DNA of 64,000 nucleotides from Dallia pectoralis (taxonomy: Eukaryota > Chordata > Actinopteri > Esociformes > Umbridae): NCBI GenBank assembly GCA_029465975.1, contig CM055730.1:21261390-21325389 (forward strand), in the 5' to 3' direction. Below are positions 1 to 64,000 of this stretch, piece by piece. Both the position numbers and the translations under genes were made by a program. How positions within the stretch are numbered: the stretch's first letter is position 1; every line of letters starts with the position of its first letter. A model generated the notes under the pieces. That model searched no databases. It saw only the letters and a program-made list of their open reading frames with translations, and was not told where the DNA came from.

Positions 1-127
1 CATGACCTCACAAGATAATCTACACACAGTACCATGACCTCACAATATAATCTACACACTTAGTTCTATGACATCATAACATAATCTACACACAGTTTAT
101 TGATCTCACAACATAGTCTACACACAG
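1..127. repeat. Short tandem repeat of about 32-36 bp at the left edge
   Basis: About four imperfect units share CATGACCTCACAA followed by TAATCTACACACAG. The array probably continues to the left of the window. It lies in what I infer is PLEKHH2 intron 1. Confidence 0.6.
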
Positions 128-1108
128 AGCAATAACTTTGAACGAATTCGGGACAGTACATGTTACAAGACAAGCCAGCCAAGTTGTTCTGCTTCATTCC
201 ACACAACCAGAAGGTTTGACCAACGTTCGTGAAGGAGAATTCTCCCCTGGCTACCAACCACAATTAGCTTGCAGGTACTTTACCAACCTGAGTTAGTCCC
301 TAGAGTGCAAGGTGATAAGGAATGCTTTGTCACTCTCTGCAGGAGGACTACCTTATGCAGCTGTGGAACATGCTGGTATTGAAACCTGCTTGTAGTGGCA
401 TCTTAACACTACAGAGTAGGGCCTGCCACTGATGTGCCTGTCAGAAGGCCCCTTCAGGTTGTGTCTGCCCCATAATGTCTAACATCTCCCCTTACTATAA
501 CTCCCCTCTGGATCCCAAAACTCAGTTTGACTACCATTCCTGGAATTCCAAGCCTGTCTCGTTGTGGCCAGCCAGCCAGTCAGCCCCCCCTCATACACAC
601 ACCCCTCCACCTACAGCTTAGCTAGCTGACAAAGCTTCCCTCTGTAGCCGTCCGGCCCACCATTTCAAACTTGAGTAGAGATACAAGATTGTGACCTGCG
701 CAGGTTTGCTATGAAAAAGAAATCCTGCAAAACAAAAAACGGTGACTAATAACAAACAGAAAGGTGTACTGGTGAACATATTGTTTTTATGGCGTTTGGA
801 TGTTATACGGCGTACAGAGGTTTAAACTAAGACAATACTTTATATTCTTGATAGTAATCAAATGATGGTTCTAGCACATCATAGCAACACAATGCTAATA
901 CCAGAGTTCAGTGCTGTGGGTCAGATCTACAGAATACTTCTACAGAGTATAGACCAGACACGTGACTACTGTAGAGAAGGAGGACTGTGATAAGGGCCCA
1001 GAACTGTGGCCCTACGTCTCCTCGGGGACTGGAGCACACAGAGTCTCTTTGAGCCTCTAACACACGTGCTGAAACACGTCAGAAGCCTGCGTGGACACAC
1101 ATGAACCT

Positions 1109-1109
<1 letters not shown>
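128..1109. other. Presumed PLEKHH2 intron 1 sequence, no feature seen
   Basis: No exon-like segment, transposon end or tandem array was recognised here. The short open frames have no recognisable similarity. PLEKHH2 exon 2 must lie further left, or was missed. Confidence 0.4.
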
Positions 1110-1206
<97 letters not shown>

Positions 1207-1217
1207 ACACACAGACA

Positions 1218-1256
<39 letters not shown>

Positions 1257-1320
1257 ATACACACACACACAGACACTCACACACACACATACACACACAG
1301 ACACTCACACACACACACAC
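1110..1320. repeat. (CA)n microsatellite, about 210 bp
   Basis: Nearly pure CA dinucleotides with occasional AGACAC and CTCACA interruptions. The open frames on both strands are products of the repeat. Confidence 0.95.
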
Positions 1321-1937
1321 TGACGTGCAATGTCTGTCTGGAGGTGGAAACTGGTGGAGAACAGATTAAATATCTCAAGGTTAGAGATGCGGGCTGTATT
1401 CCATGAGATTCGCAGCTGAGCCATCAATGAAATTGGAAGCATGTGTCTGTGTAGCAGTGCAGGGGATGGTGGAGAGGCAATGTGTTCTGAAGTGATACAA
1501 TGGTTTTCTCTTTCTGATTCTGAGTGTGCCCTACATGCCCCCTGCAAATGAAATACAATAACCGGCCGTTGTGCCCTGGACCCCTGCCTCCATGACCTGC
1601 TGGCCAGGATCTATATGTGAGGTTTATAGATACTCTCCCTCTGCTTCAAGTACATCAGCATGGCCGTCAGTGGTAGCTGACTTACTGTGTGCCCTTGAAT
1701 GTGACTGACGACGCCAGTCGAAGATCTGATTGGTCCACGTGATAGTTGACGCCCAGTCATGAGAGGTCACCAACCACCCAAATGTGGAATCAATCTGGAT
1801 TCTTTAAAAACAGAGCATATTTCTCCATCTGAAGTTTTTTTGGGTCATTTAATATATGAGCGTGTGGAGGTCGGAACCATGAAAGAAGGTCACTGTGACT
1901 GGTCTCATATACTTATCCTGACTTTCTGTATTGAATT
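1321..1937. other. Unique intronic sequence, nothing recognised
   Basis: Mixed-composition sequence between two arrays. I see no exon, transposon end or RNA gene. Confidence 0.4.
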
Positions 1938-3712
1938 TACTGTTCAGTTCTGCTGTTTACATCTACTTATGTGTTGACTCCTGTTCAGTTCTACTGTTTA
2001 CATATACTTATGTGTTGACTCCTGTTCAGTTCTACTGTTTACCTCTACTTATGTGTTGACTCCTGTTCAGTTCTACTGTTTACATCTACTTATGTGTTGA
2101 CTCTACTGTTCAGTTCTACTGTTTACCTCTACTTATGTGTTGACTCTAGTTCTATTCAGTTCTACTGTTTACTACTGTTTACCTCTACTTTCTACTGTTT
2201 ATGTGTTGACTCCTGTTCAGTTCTACTGTTTACATCTACTTATGTGTTGACTCCTGTTCAGTTCTACTGTTTACATCTACTTATGTGTTGACTCCTGTTC
2301 AGTTCTACTGTTTACATCTACTTATGTGTTGACTCTACTGTTCAGTTCTACTGTTTACCTCTACTTATGTGTTGACTCCTGTTCAGTTCTACTGTTTACC
2401 TCTACTTATGTGTTGACTCTACTGTTCAGTTCTACTGTTTACATCTACTTATGTGTTGACTCCTGTTCAGTTCTACTGTTTACATCTACTTATGTGTTGA
2501 CTCTACTGTTCAGTTCTACTGTTTACTCTCTACTTATGTGTTGACTCCTGTTCAGTTCTACTGTTTACATCTACTTATGTGTTGACTCCTGTTCAGTTCT
2601 ACTGTTTACCTCTACTTATGTGTTGACTCTACTGTTCAGTTCTACTGTTTACCTCTACTTATGTGTTGACTCTACTGTTCAGTTCTACTGTTTACATCTA
2701 CTTATGTGTTGACTCTACTGTTCAGCTCTACTGTTTACATCTACTTATGTGTTGACTCTACTGTTCAGTTCTACTGTTTACCTCTAATTATGTGTTGACT
2801 CCTGTTCAGTTCTACTGTTTACATCTACTTATGTGTTGACTCTACTGTTCAGTTCTACTGTTTACCTCTACTTATGTGTTGACTCTACTGTTCAGTTCTA
2901 CTGTTTACCTCTACTTATGTGTTGACTCCTGTTCAGTTCTACTGTTTACATCTACTTATGTGTTGACTCTACTGTTCAGTTCTACTGTTTACATCTACTT
3001 ATGTGTTGACTCCTGTTCAGTTCTACTGTTTACCTCTACTTATGTGTTGACTCTACTGTTCAGTTCTACTGTTTACATCTACTTATGTGTTGACTCCTGT
3101 TCAGTTCTACTGTTTACATCTACTTATGTGTTGACTCCTGTTCAGTTCTACTGTTTACATCTACTTATGTGTTGACTCTGCTGTTCAGTTCTACTGTTTA
3201 CATCTACTTATGTGTTGACTCCTGTTCAGTTCTACTGTTTACCTCTACTTATGTGTTGACTCTACTGTTCAGCTCTACTGTTTACATCTACTTATGTGTT
3301 GACTCTACTGTTCAGTTCTACTGTTTACCTCTACTTATGTGTTGACTCTACTGTTCAGCTCTACTGTTTACCTCTACTTATGTGTTGACTCCTGTTCAGT
3401 TCTACTGTTTACATCTACTTATGTGTTGACTCTACTGTTCAGTTCTACTGTTTACCTCTACTTATGTGTTGACTCTACTGTTCAGTTCTACTGTTTACAT
3501 CTACTTATGTGTTGACTCTACTGTTCAGTTCTACTGTTTACCTCTACTTATGTGTTGACTCTACTGTTCAGTTCTGCTGTTTACATTATGTGTTGACTCT
3601 ACTGTTCAGTTCTACTGTTTACATATACTTATGTGTTGACTCCTGTTCAGTTCTACTGTAGTGGATCTACTCATGTGTTGTGACTCTACTTTTCAGAGTA
3701 CTGTAGTGGATC
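1938..3712. repeat. Minisatellite, 41/43-bp unit, about 42 copies
   Basis: Units carry TTCAGTTCTACTGTTTAC followed by TCTACTTATGTGTTGACT. Two length classes alternate: CTCCTGTTCAG (41 bp) and CTCTACTGTTCAG (43 bp). A C/A polymorphism (TTTACATC versus TTTACCTC) is scattered through the array, and the last units decay after about 3660. The apparent proteins of 60-99 residues are repeat products. Confidence 0.95.
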
Positions 3713-4349
3713 TAATCATCAGTAGATATTGTTAGCTGGGAGGTGACAACACGGGGAAGACAAAGACTGAGACTAAGCAAGAATAAAAAAGAGAGAAGGG
3801 AAAACCAGTGGTGACCCACATTCCTCTATTGTGCCAAACATGCAGTAGTGTTCACTGTGCATATGCCTCTGTCATTTCCGGTGCAACACTCTCTCTGTTT
3901 ACAAACCCTGGAATTTCCTCCCCTGGGTTGACAAATGATTACAGGAACATTTATTTCTACTCTGTCTTCTTCCATCTTCCATACCGTTAGTATATCCATA
4001 ACTATGTACAGATTTTGCTTATATTTAAATTGTCCCGTTCTTCATTCATTGATTTAAAGCTTTTTGGTATGGTGGTCTGTACACATTACAATGGACCACG
4101 GACCGTTACATCGGTACAACGTTCCGGTTCTCACAACGGTACTGGCACGAAACTTGACCTCCCACCTCACCTTCGGGCAGAACTTAGTCACAGCGGGTCT
4201 CCCAGCTTAAAACAAAGCTAAACTAAACAACGACAAACATGTCTTAACCCAGTAGTGTAGAGCACTTTACAACAAAAAGAAACACATGTGGCAGGTTTTG
4301 TTTATACTGCGAATAAGATCCCGCTATTACCCACTCTGCAAACTATCTT

Positions 4350-4350
<1 letters not shown>
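3713..4350. other. Unique intronic sequence, nothing recognised
   Basis: No supported feature. Open frames of 60-68 codons here have no recognisable similarity and no splice-site support. Confidence 0.4.

Positions 4351-4424
<74 letters not shown>
4351..4424. repeat. (CACG)n-(CA)n microsatellite
   Basis: A short GCAC run leads into about 30 CA dinucleotides. Confidence 0.95.
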
Positions 4425-4425
<1 letters not shown>

Positions 4426-5064
4426 TTAAGCCATTTATTAGGTGGCTGAAATTCAGAGAGGTTAGGAAGATTGTTTGTGGAACACTTGTGCCCCCGCACA
4501 CAGACGCATGGGAGCTCAGGAACAAAAACACGCTGGAATAATATCTACATAGGAATGTTCACTTGATGAGCTCATATTGTGTTGGCATTAAATCCAGTAC
4601 AACCGGGGTCAAAGGTCACGAGGAAGAAAAAAGTACAGGCTAAACTCAAGAACACGTAGGGGGGGAAGGAAATAGGATAATGATGTTGAACCTCTTGTCC
4701 GTAGGCTTAAAAAAGAAAAACCTGACAGAAGACAAGTGCTGAGTTTATTCTGTGTTCCACTTTAATGGGCTCTATATATTTATTTTATACTACTATGTTT
4801 TTCCATGAATTATGGAAAAGAAATTATTCAAATTAATTCGGGCTATTTTCCCATGTACGCAGCCTTATACAAAAAAATTGCATTATGCCCAAATGGCTGA
4901 GCAAGGACTCAAATTCAATGAAGCCTGCATTTTCCCAGAATGCACCACAGGTGGAGCCGTGTGGTCAGCCTCCTGTTTACATTAACCTCTAATCAGGGCT
5001 CCCTGGAGAGCTAAGGCCTCATGACCAGCATAAAGGCCAGCACGGTGCAGGCTCTCTGTCACAC
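4425..5064. other. Unique intronic sequence, nothing recognised
   Basis: AT-rich in the middle (about 4780-4870). No exon or transposon end was identified. Confidence 0.4.
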
Positions 5065-5968
5065 CTGCACACACACACACACACCTGCACACACACGCAC
5101 ACACAAACACACACACCTGCACACACACAAGCACACACAAACACACACACGCACACACAAACACACACACCTGCACACACACACGCAGACGCACACACAA
5201 ACACACCTACACACACACACACACCTGCACACACACCTGGACACACACACCTGCACACACATCTGGACACACACACGCACACACAAACACACACACCTGC
5301 AGTCCTGCACACACACACGCACACACAAACACACACACCTGCACACACACACGCAGACGCACACACACACAAACACACACACACACACCTGCACACACAC
5401 GCACACACACACACCTGCACACACACACACACACCTGCACACACACCTGGACACACACACCTGGACACACACACGCACACACAAACACACACACCTGCAC
5501 ACACACACGCAGACGAACACACACACACACACACACCTACACACACACACACACCTACACACCTACACACCAACACACACACACACCAGTACACACACGC
5601 ACACACCTGCGCACACACCTGCACACATACACACATGCACACACACACGCACACACACGCAGACACACACATACACGCAGACACACACACACACAAACAC
5701 ACACACACACTCACACACAGACCTACACACAAACACGCACACGCACTCACACACACCTACGCAGACGCACACACACATCTGCACACACGCACATCTGCAC
5801 ACACACACACACACACACGCCTGCACACACACACACACACACACGGCTGCACACACACACACACTGCACACACACACACACACACACAACACCTGCACTC
5901 ACTCACACACACACACACACACCTGCACTCACTCACACACACACACCTGCACTCACTCACACACACAA
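5065..5968. repeat. Compound (CA)n array with ACCTGC and ACGC interruptions
   Basis: About 900 bp of CA dinucleotides broken at 15-45 bp intervals by CCTG, ACGC, CAAA and GGA variants. This gives long but meaningless Thr-His or Cys-Val frames on both strands. Blocks such as ACACACCTGCACACACACG recur, so the array has grown in segments as well as by single dinucleotides. Confidence 0.95.
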
Positions 5969-6583
5969 GCCATAGCTCAGCAGTTAATGCTGTGGATTCT
6001 CTCTCACCATACTTGGACTGATGTTTAAAAGGCTCCTGCAATTCGGTACACATCACTATGCGAGAGAGATGGAGAGAAAGTGTTCGTGTTTTTGTGGATA
6101 AGTGTGTGCATAAGAGACAAAGGAAGAGAGAGAGAGAGAGGGAAGGGAGCAATAGGAAATAACTGACCTTTACCCATAGCATCTCGTCCAGAGACGTTTT
6201 AAAGGCAATCTAAGTGACGTTAATACAGACGGCAGTTCATTTAGTATGAAGCTCCATAAAGGGCTCGCGGTTATGCTGGGGGGGAGGGGGTGACTACTAG
6301 CCACTGTGGAAGGAAACTTCCAGAAAAACCCTTCCTTGTCCTGATATGAACAGCTACAAATGGAAATTATGGTTGAATTATATATATATATTTTAAAAAA
6401 TGTTGGCTTATTTAGCACAAGTTAATCTTTCAAAAGACCAATTAAGAGGTAAAGCGCTCAATTCACAGAATGGGTTGTAGGGACTTGTGATCGTATTATT
6501 TCGGTAAAAACGGTGCTTCTCATAGAAAACCACATTCAACAACAAGTTAAACATTTTGCTACAGCTTGCCATTCTGGAACAAC
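5969..6583. other. Intronic flank just downstream of the PLEKHH2 exon
   Basis: Contains a short (AG)n run (about 6124-6142) and a TATATA stretch near 6380. Nothing else was recognised. Confidence 0.4.
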
Positions 6584-6706
6584 CTTGTCTGCCGTTAGCT
6601 CTCTGATCTTGACGACCTGTACCCGGAACTTCATGAGCAGGGCTTCTAGAACGAAACACTTCTCCTTCCAGTCCTCCTGTCCCAGGGTCTCTTCTGCCTC
6701 TGCCAT
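6584..6706 (-). CDS. plekhh2: PLEKHH2, first coding exon (41 codons)
   Basis: Read on the minus strand from the ATG ending at 6706, the exon encodes 41 residues containing EDWKEKCFVLEALLMKFRVQ and then KIRELTADK. This agrees closely with the start of vertebrate PLEKHH2, a PH-MyTH4-FERM domain protein with an N-terminal coiled coil (family knowledge). A GT donor follows the AAG codon (6583-6582). Upstream, TTTCTCAGTCTTTCACAAG is an acceptor, so the exon spans 6584-6726 with 20 nt of 5' UTR and an untranslated exon lies further upstream. The heptad-like hydrophobic spacing fits the start of the coiled coil. Later exons must lie to the left of the window or in unrecognised parts of 1-6583. The head-to-head position next to THADA matches human 2p21 and supports the call. 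Confidence 0.85.
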
Positions 6707-7137
6707 GGCCCCGGTTATCTCAAGACCTTGTGAAAGACTGAGAAAGATACATCGTTGATGGAAAATGACCAAGAAATTATGTAGTCACCTCTTTTGAGTA
6801 ACGTTATTTAGTTAGTGATTCAGGCTGAGACATAGAGTTGTGGCAGATAGACATAAAGCAGCTGTTGGAAAGTGTTATGGTGTTTCTCCGACACCCCTCA
6901 AAAGTTCCAGGGCTGAACTGGGCTGGGCTGGACAAGGCTGAACTGGGCTGGACATCAATGGTAGCCAAGCTGAACAAACAACTCACAAACAAGCTGTTCC
7001 ATTCAGGTAAAAAGGACATAGTCAGTTGTTCCAATGAGAAGGAAATGTGTATCGTTAATATAACAAACGTCTTTGTTCGGATAAACAAGGGACAGGAGCT
7101 GACAGAGGGTTAGTATGAGAAAGAAAGAGAAATAGAG

Positions 7138-7187
7138 TGGGGTTGGGGCTGGGGTTGGGGTTGGGGCTGGGGTTGGGGCTGGGGTTG
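7138..7187 (+). repeat. G-rich hexamer array, eight GGGG tracts (TTGGGG/CTGGGG)
   Basis: Eight runs of four G are separated by TT or CT, a textbook G-quadruplex pattern on the + strand. It sits between the PLEKHH2 exon and the THADA promoter region. No function is shown by the sequence. Confidence 0.9.
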
Positions 7188-8590
7188 AGACATCTAGAAA
7201 GCCAAAGACAAAGTGACTTTTATTCTATAATGACCTCTCATTAGAACTCCTCAGAAAGAGAGCACAAACATCTGTGGAAGGCAATTAACTTGTTTCCACT
7301 GGCTGTTTTCGTTGGTTGAATGTTGTGGTAAACAACAGCTAAACACCAGGACTTACATTAGTCTGCAAAAGAAAAGCCTGACATGCCAGAGAATGAAAAT
7401 AACTGTTTGTTTCTTCTAAAGAAAAATAAGTACAACCAACAAACATTGACTATCCTAGAAGCCATTCCTCCCTCACTACACCCCCCGGTTCATCTGTCAA
7501 AGATATTGGGTCCACCAGGTTCACCCTTTGTAATACCTTCTGAGGTGCCTGATAAGACAATTTCCCCAAAGATGCTTCATTAATCTCACAGCACTTCACG
7601 GCCGTCTCTCCCACGTTCACTCCTTCCTTGTTATTTCACTTGCTTGTGGGTCCACACGTCCACAGTCTGAGTGTGTGTGTGTGATGAGGTGATGTGGAGA
7701 GAGGAGGACATCAAAGGGCCGTTGACCCTTGGCCCCTGGGAAAGGGAGGAAAGCTTCCTTCTATCTCCACTTAATTCTTGTGAGGAAAGCCAGAGCAGTC
7801 CAGAAAAATACAAGTGAATGTGTGTGTGTGTGTGTGTGTGTGCGTGTGAGTGAGTAAGAGTATGTGTGAGTAGTATGGTTTCTCAATGGCCGCATTTGTG
7901 AAGTGACGATGTAGTAAACCATTAGAGACTGATGCCCATACTGAAGTTCTGTTCATAGTTTTCCATTACAGATTTAGTTTGCTTCAGTATTCTGTGATGC
8001 CCAGTCTCTTAATAAAATGTATTGAAATTACATGACTCTTTCAAAGCCCTCTACAGCAATGTTAAAACTGTGGAGACTGTGTAATTTAAATGTATCATGT
8101 ATTATTATAATATAAGTATAATATTGATTGATGTTTTTGAAGTTAAAAAGGTACTAGCAATAGCCTACCAATCTCACCAGTAGAAAACAATCTCTAAACA
8201 CTGTAGATAACAAAGTTTAAATCCCATCAGTTTAACAGTTATGACATTATACAACACTATTCAAATATAATATCCTGATCATATACATAAACAGAGAGCA
8301 CTTCATTCCTACCCTTCTACCATGGCAGCAAGTTATTCTTAGAAAGCAAAAACAACACACTTCAAATGACACTGATGGATGTCTCCCACTAACACCCTTC
8401 AGTAAAGAGAAAAGGGAATACATGTTTCTCTACATAATTGTCTTACCCTGACAATAGATGACGTGAGGACAGACAAGGTGGGTTTTAATTCATTTCAGTT
8501 ATTCCATTCATATTCCCTTTTGCAGTTCATGTCGTCTCATTCTGTTTATGGAGACTTTTCCTCTTCCCATAAGTTTTCAATTTTCAACTA
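7188..8590. other. Intergenic / 5' flanking sequence
   Basis: Apart from a (GT)n run at about 7818-7849 I see no supported feature. The untranslated first exon of PLEKHH2 should lie on the minus strand somewhere between here and the CCAAT-rich region, but I could not place it. Confidence 0.4.
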
Positions 8591-8830
8591 CAAGTTAGAC
8601 CGCTGCCTCCGGTTCGTAGGCGGGACTTTCAACGACTTCATCCAATCGAATGTCCTGAAGGCGTGGCCATGTAATACTGTAATATGCAATGTGACTGACA
8701 TTTGTTTCAATCAATGGACGTTGACAATAGATTTAGGACAAGAAAATTCGACCAATAGGAGAATTGGCTGGGCGGGATATCAGAAACACACCGGAATAGC
8801 ATACACGTGTATCATATTGGCTAACAGTAG
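8591..8830. promoter_or_regulatory. Putative TATA-less, possibly bidirectional promoter
   Basis: CCAAT motifs are seen on the + strand at 8642-8646 and 8752-8756. They are seen in reverse (ATTGG) at 8763-8767 and 8816-8820. GC-box-like GGCGGG occurs at 8619-8624 and GGGCGGG at 8770-8776. CCAAT boxes in both orientations with GC boxes, between two divergently transcribed genes, suggest one NF-Y/Sp-type promoter region. That is inference: no transcription start site can be read from the sequence. Confidence 0.45.
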
Positions 8831-8926
8831 CTAAGAGGCGCCCCAACGGTTATTTGTTTTATCAGGTTGTGCTGTTTATTATAAATTACACATTAATTTT
8901 CTTAACGTGAAATCACTCAAATCCCG
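8831..8926 (+). other. thada: Possible THADA 5' untranslated exon
   Basis: CCCG at 8923-8926 is followed by GTGAGTGGG, a strong splice donor, about 100 bp downstream of the CCAAT/GC-box cluster. A matching acceptor (CCCCATCACAG) ends at 9497, 7 nt before the THADA start codon. The left boundary is a guess. Confidence 0.4.
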
Positions 8927-9167
8927 GTGAGTGGGTCTTTTTACGCTTCGTAAATGGAGTGACGTTAAGGTCCCTTTTTTGCACGCTAATTAGTGATGTT
9001 TAATGTGCAACGTTACCTTACTGCAGCTCTTTAGCCACTGTGTATATGTGAATATATATATAACTGGCATGTGTCACTGAACAGTTTCCCTAGTTATGTA
9101 TATTACCTGCAGACAAAGTGTTAGACATTACGTTCGCCTATAGACACACCACGCAAAAATAAGTAAA

Positions 9168-9449
9168 CCAGAGTGTACATCTGTAGTCCTATACAGGCTG
9201 TCTGCCCGAGCCAGAGTGTACATCTGTAGTCCTATGCTGGCTGTCTGCCAGAGTGTACATCTGTAGTCCTATGCAGGCTGTCTGCCCGAGCCAGAGTGCA
9301 CATCGTTAGTCCTATGCAGGCTGTCTGCCAGAGCCAGAGTGTACATCTGTAGTCCTATGCAGGCTGTCTGCCAAAGTGTTCATCTGTAGTCCTATGCCGG
9401 CTGTCTGCCAGAGCCAGAGTGTACATCTGTAGTCCTATGAATGCTGTCG
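9168..9449. repeat. Minisatellite of about 40-50 bp units, about six copies
   Basis: Units contain GAGTGTACATCTGTAGTCC, then TATGCAGGCTGTCTGCC with an optional GAGCCA. It lies in the presumed first THADA intron, ending about 50 bp before the start-codon exon. Confidence 0.9.
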
Positions 9450-9504
9450 CTGCCACAAATTAAGTGGTTCTACCATTCCCTGGTTGCCCCATCACAGGGA
9501 AGTC

Positions 9505-63735
<54,231 letters not shown>

Positions 63736-64000
63736 GTACGTGACCCAGACACATGACTGATGCTCCACACTGCTGTTTTATGCCTGCTTTAAGTCCAGAT
63801 GTAGGATCTGTACTTGGACCAGTTTGTTCCAGCAGGTCAATCATTTTCTGAGGGTTAACACGCTGACATGAGACTTTTCAAACCTTATAGGTATAAGTTC
63901 TCATGGAATTCTCCTGCAACACGTTGGTCAAATGAAGATGCCACATCAGTCTGGCAGTGAAAAACATAATATAACATGACAAGTGCTCATTTGTTTGATG
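63736..64000 (+). other. Start of THADA intron 30
   Basis: Unique sequence to the window edge, no feature seen. Confidence 0.5.

Noticed and set aside
5021..6028. Long open frames (up to 335 codons) of Thr-His or Cys-Val
   Set aside because: They are translations of (CA)n/(GT)n with interruptions. The same applies near 966-1406, 31162-32166, 35436-36134, 38115-38648 and 39072-40077.
7138..7187. Interstitial telomere (TTGGGG)
   Set aside because: Vertebrate telomeres are TTAGGG; only eight mixed TTGGGG/CTGGGG units are present, so it is a simple G-rich array.
8463..8834. 123-codon frame across the promoter region
   Set aside because: Overlaps the CCAAT/GC-box region and lacks similarity; a chance frame.

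Overview
The window is vertebrate nuclear DNA, almost certainly from a teleost fish. Evidence: GT-AG introns throughout, very long (CA)n/(GT)n tracts, Tc1-like transposons of the type common in salmonids and pike, hAT transposons with exact 8-bp target duplications, and non-LTR retrotransposon fragments. A protacanthopterygian (pike- or salmon-like) fish is my best guess, but the sequence does not prove it. There are no bacterial-type genes, no CRISPR array and no recognisable viral sequence.

The main gene is THADA on the + strand. It runs from its start codon at 9505 past the right edge of the window. I could place 30 consecutive coding exons (9505-63735). All join in frame through GT-AG introns with no frameshift or stop, giving 1,481 complete codons, about three quarters of a protein that is about 1,950 residues in human. 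THADA is the animal relative of yeast Trm732, the partner of the Trm7/FTSJ1 methyltransferase that modifies position 32 of the tRNA anticodon loop. The family's RRSAG(I/L)P motif is present (residues 1166-1172, exon 22). To the left, on the - strand, lies the first coding exon of PLEKHH2 (6584-6706). The two genes are head to head, as in human 2p21, with a CCAAT/GC-box-rich stretch between them at about 8600-8830.

Layout: 1-6583 is PLEKHH2 first-intron sequence with a 1.8-kb minisatellite and a 0.9-kb (CA)n compound array. 6584-6726 is the PLEKHH2 exon. 6727-8926 is the intergenic or 5' region, with a G-quadruplex-type TTGGGG array, the putative promoter and a possible THADA 5' UTR exon. 9505-14374 holds THADA exons 1-11. 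14375-18541 is an intron made almost wholly of a 50/52-bp minisatellite. 18542-22143 holds exons 12-18, with a 42-bp minisatellite filling intron 16. 22176-25796 is a nested transposon complex. 26289-40515 holds exons 19-27, among GT-rich arrays and a 28-bp array that repeats the exon 26 splice donor. 40516-63735 holds exons 28-30, in very large introns packed with minisatellites and nested Tc1, hAT and LINE remnants.

The most striking property is the amount and placement of tandem repeats. Adding array spans gives about 18 kb (roughly 28 percent), in more than twenty unrelated families, several touching or containing splice sites. The best candidates for a second look are the exon 26 donor array, intron 16 (open in the THADA frame through all but its last 32 bp), and the UG-repeat tracts that replace polypyrimidine tracts at several acceptors. 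I found no new multi-gene system.
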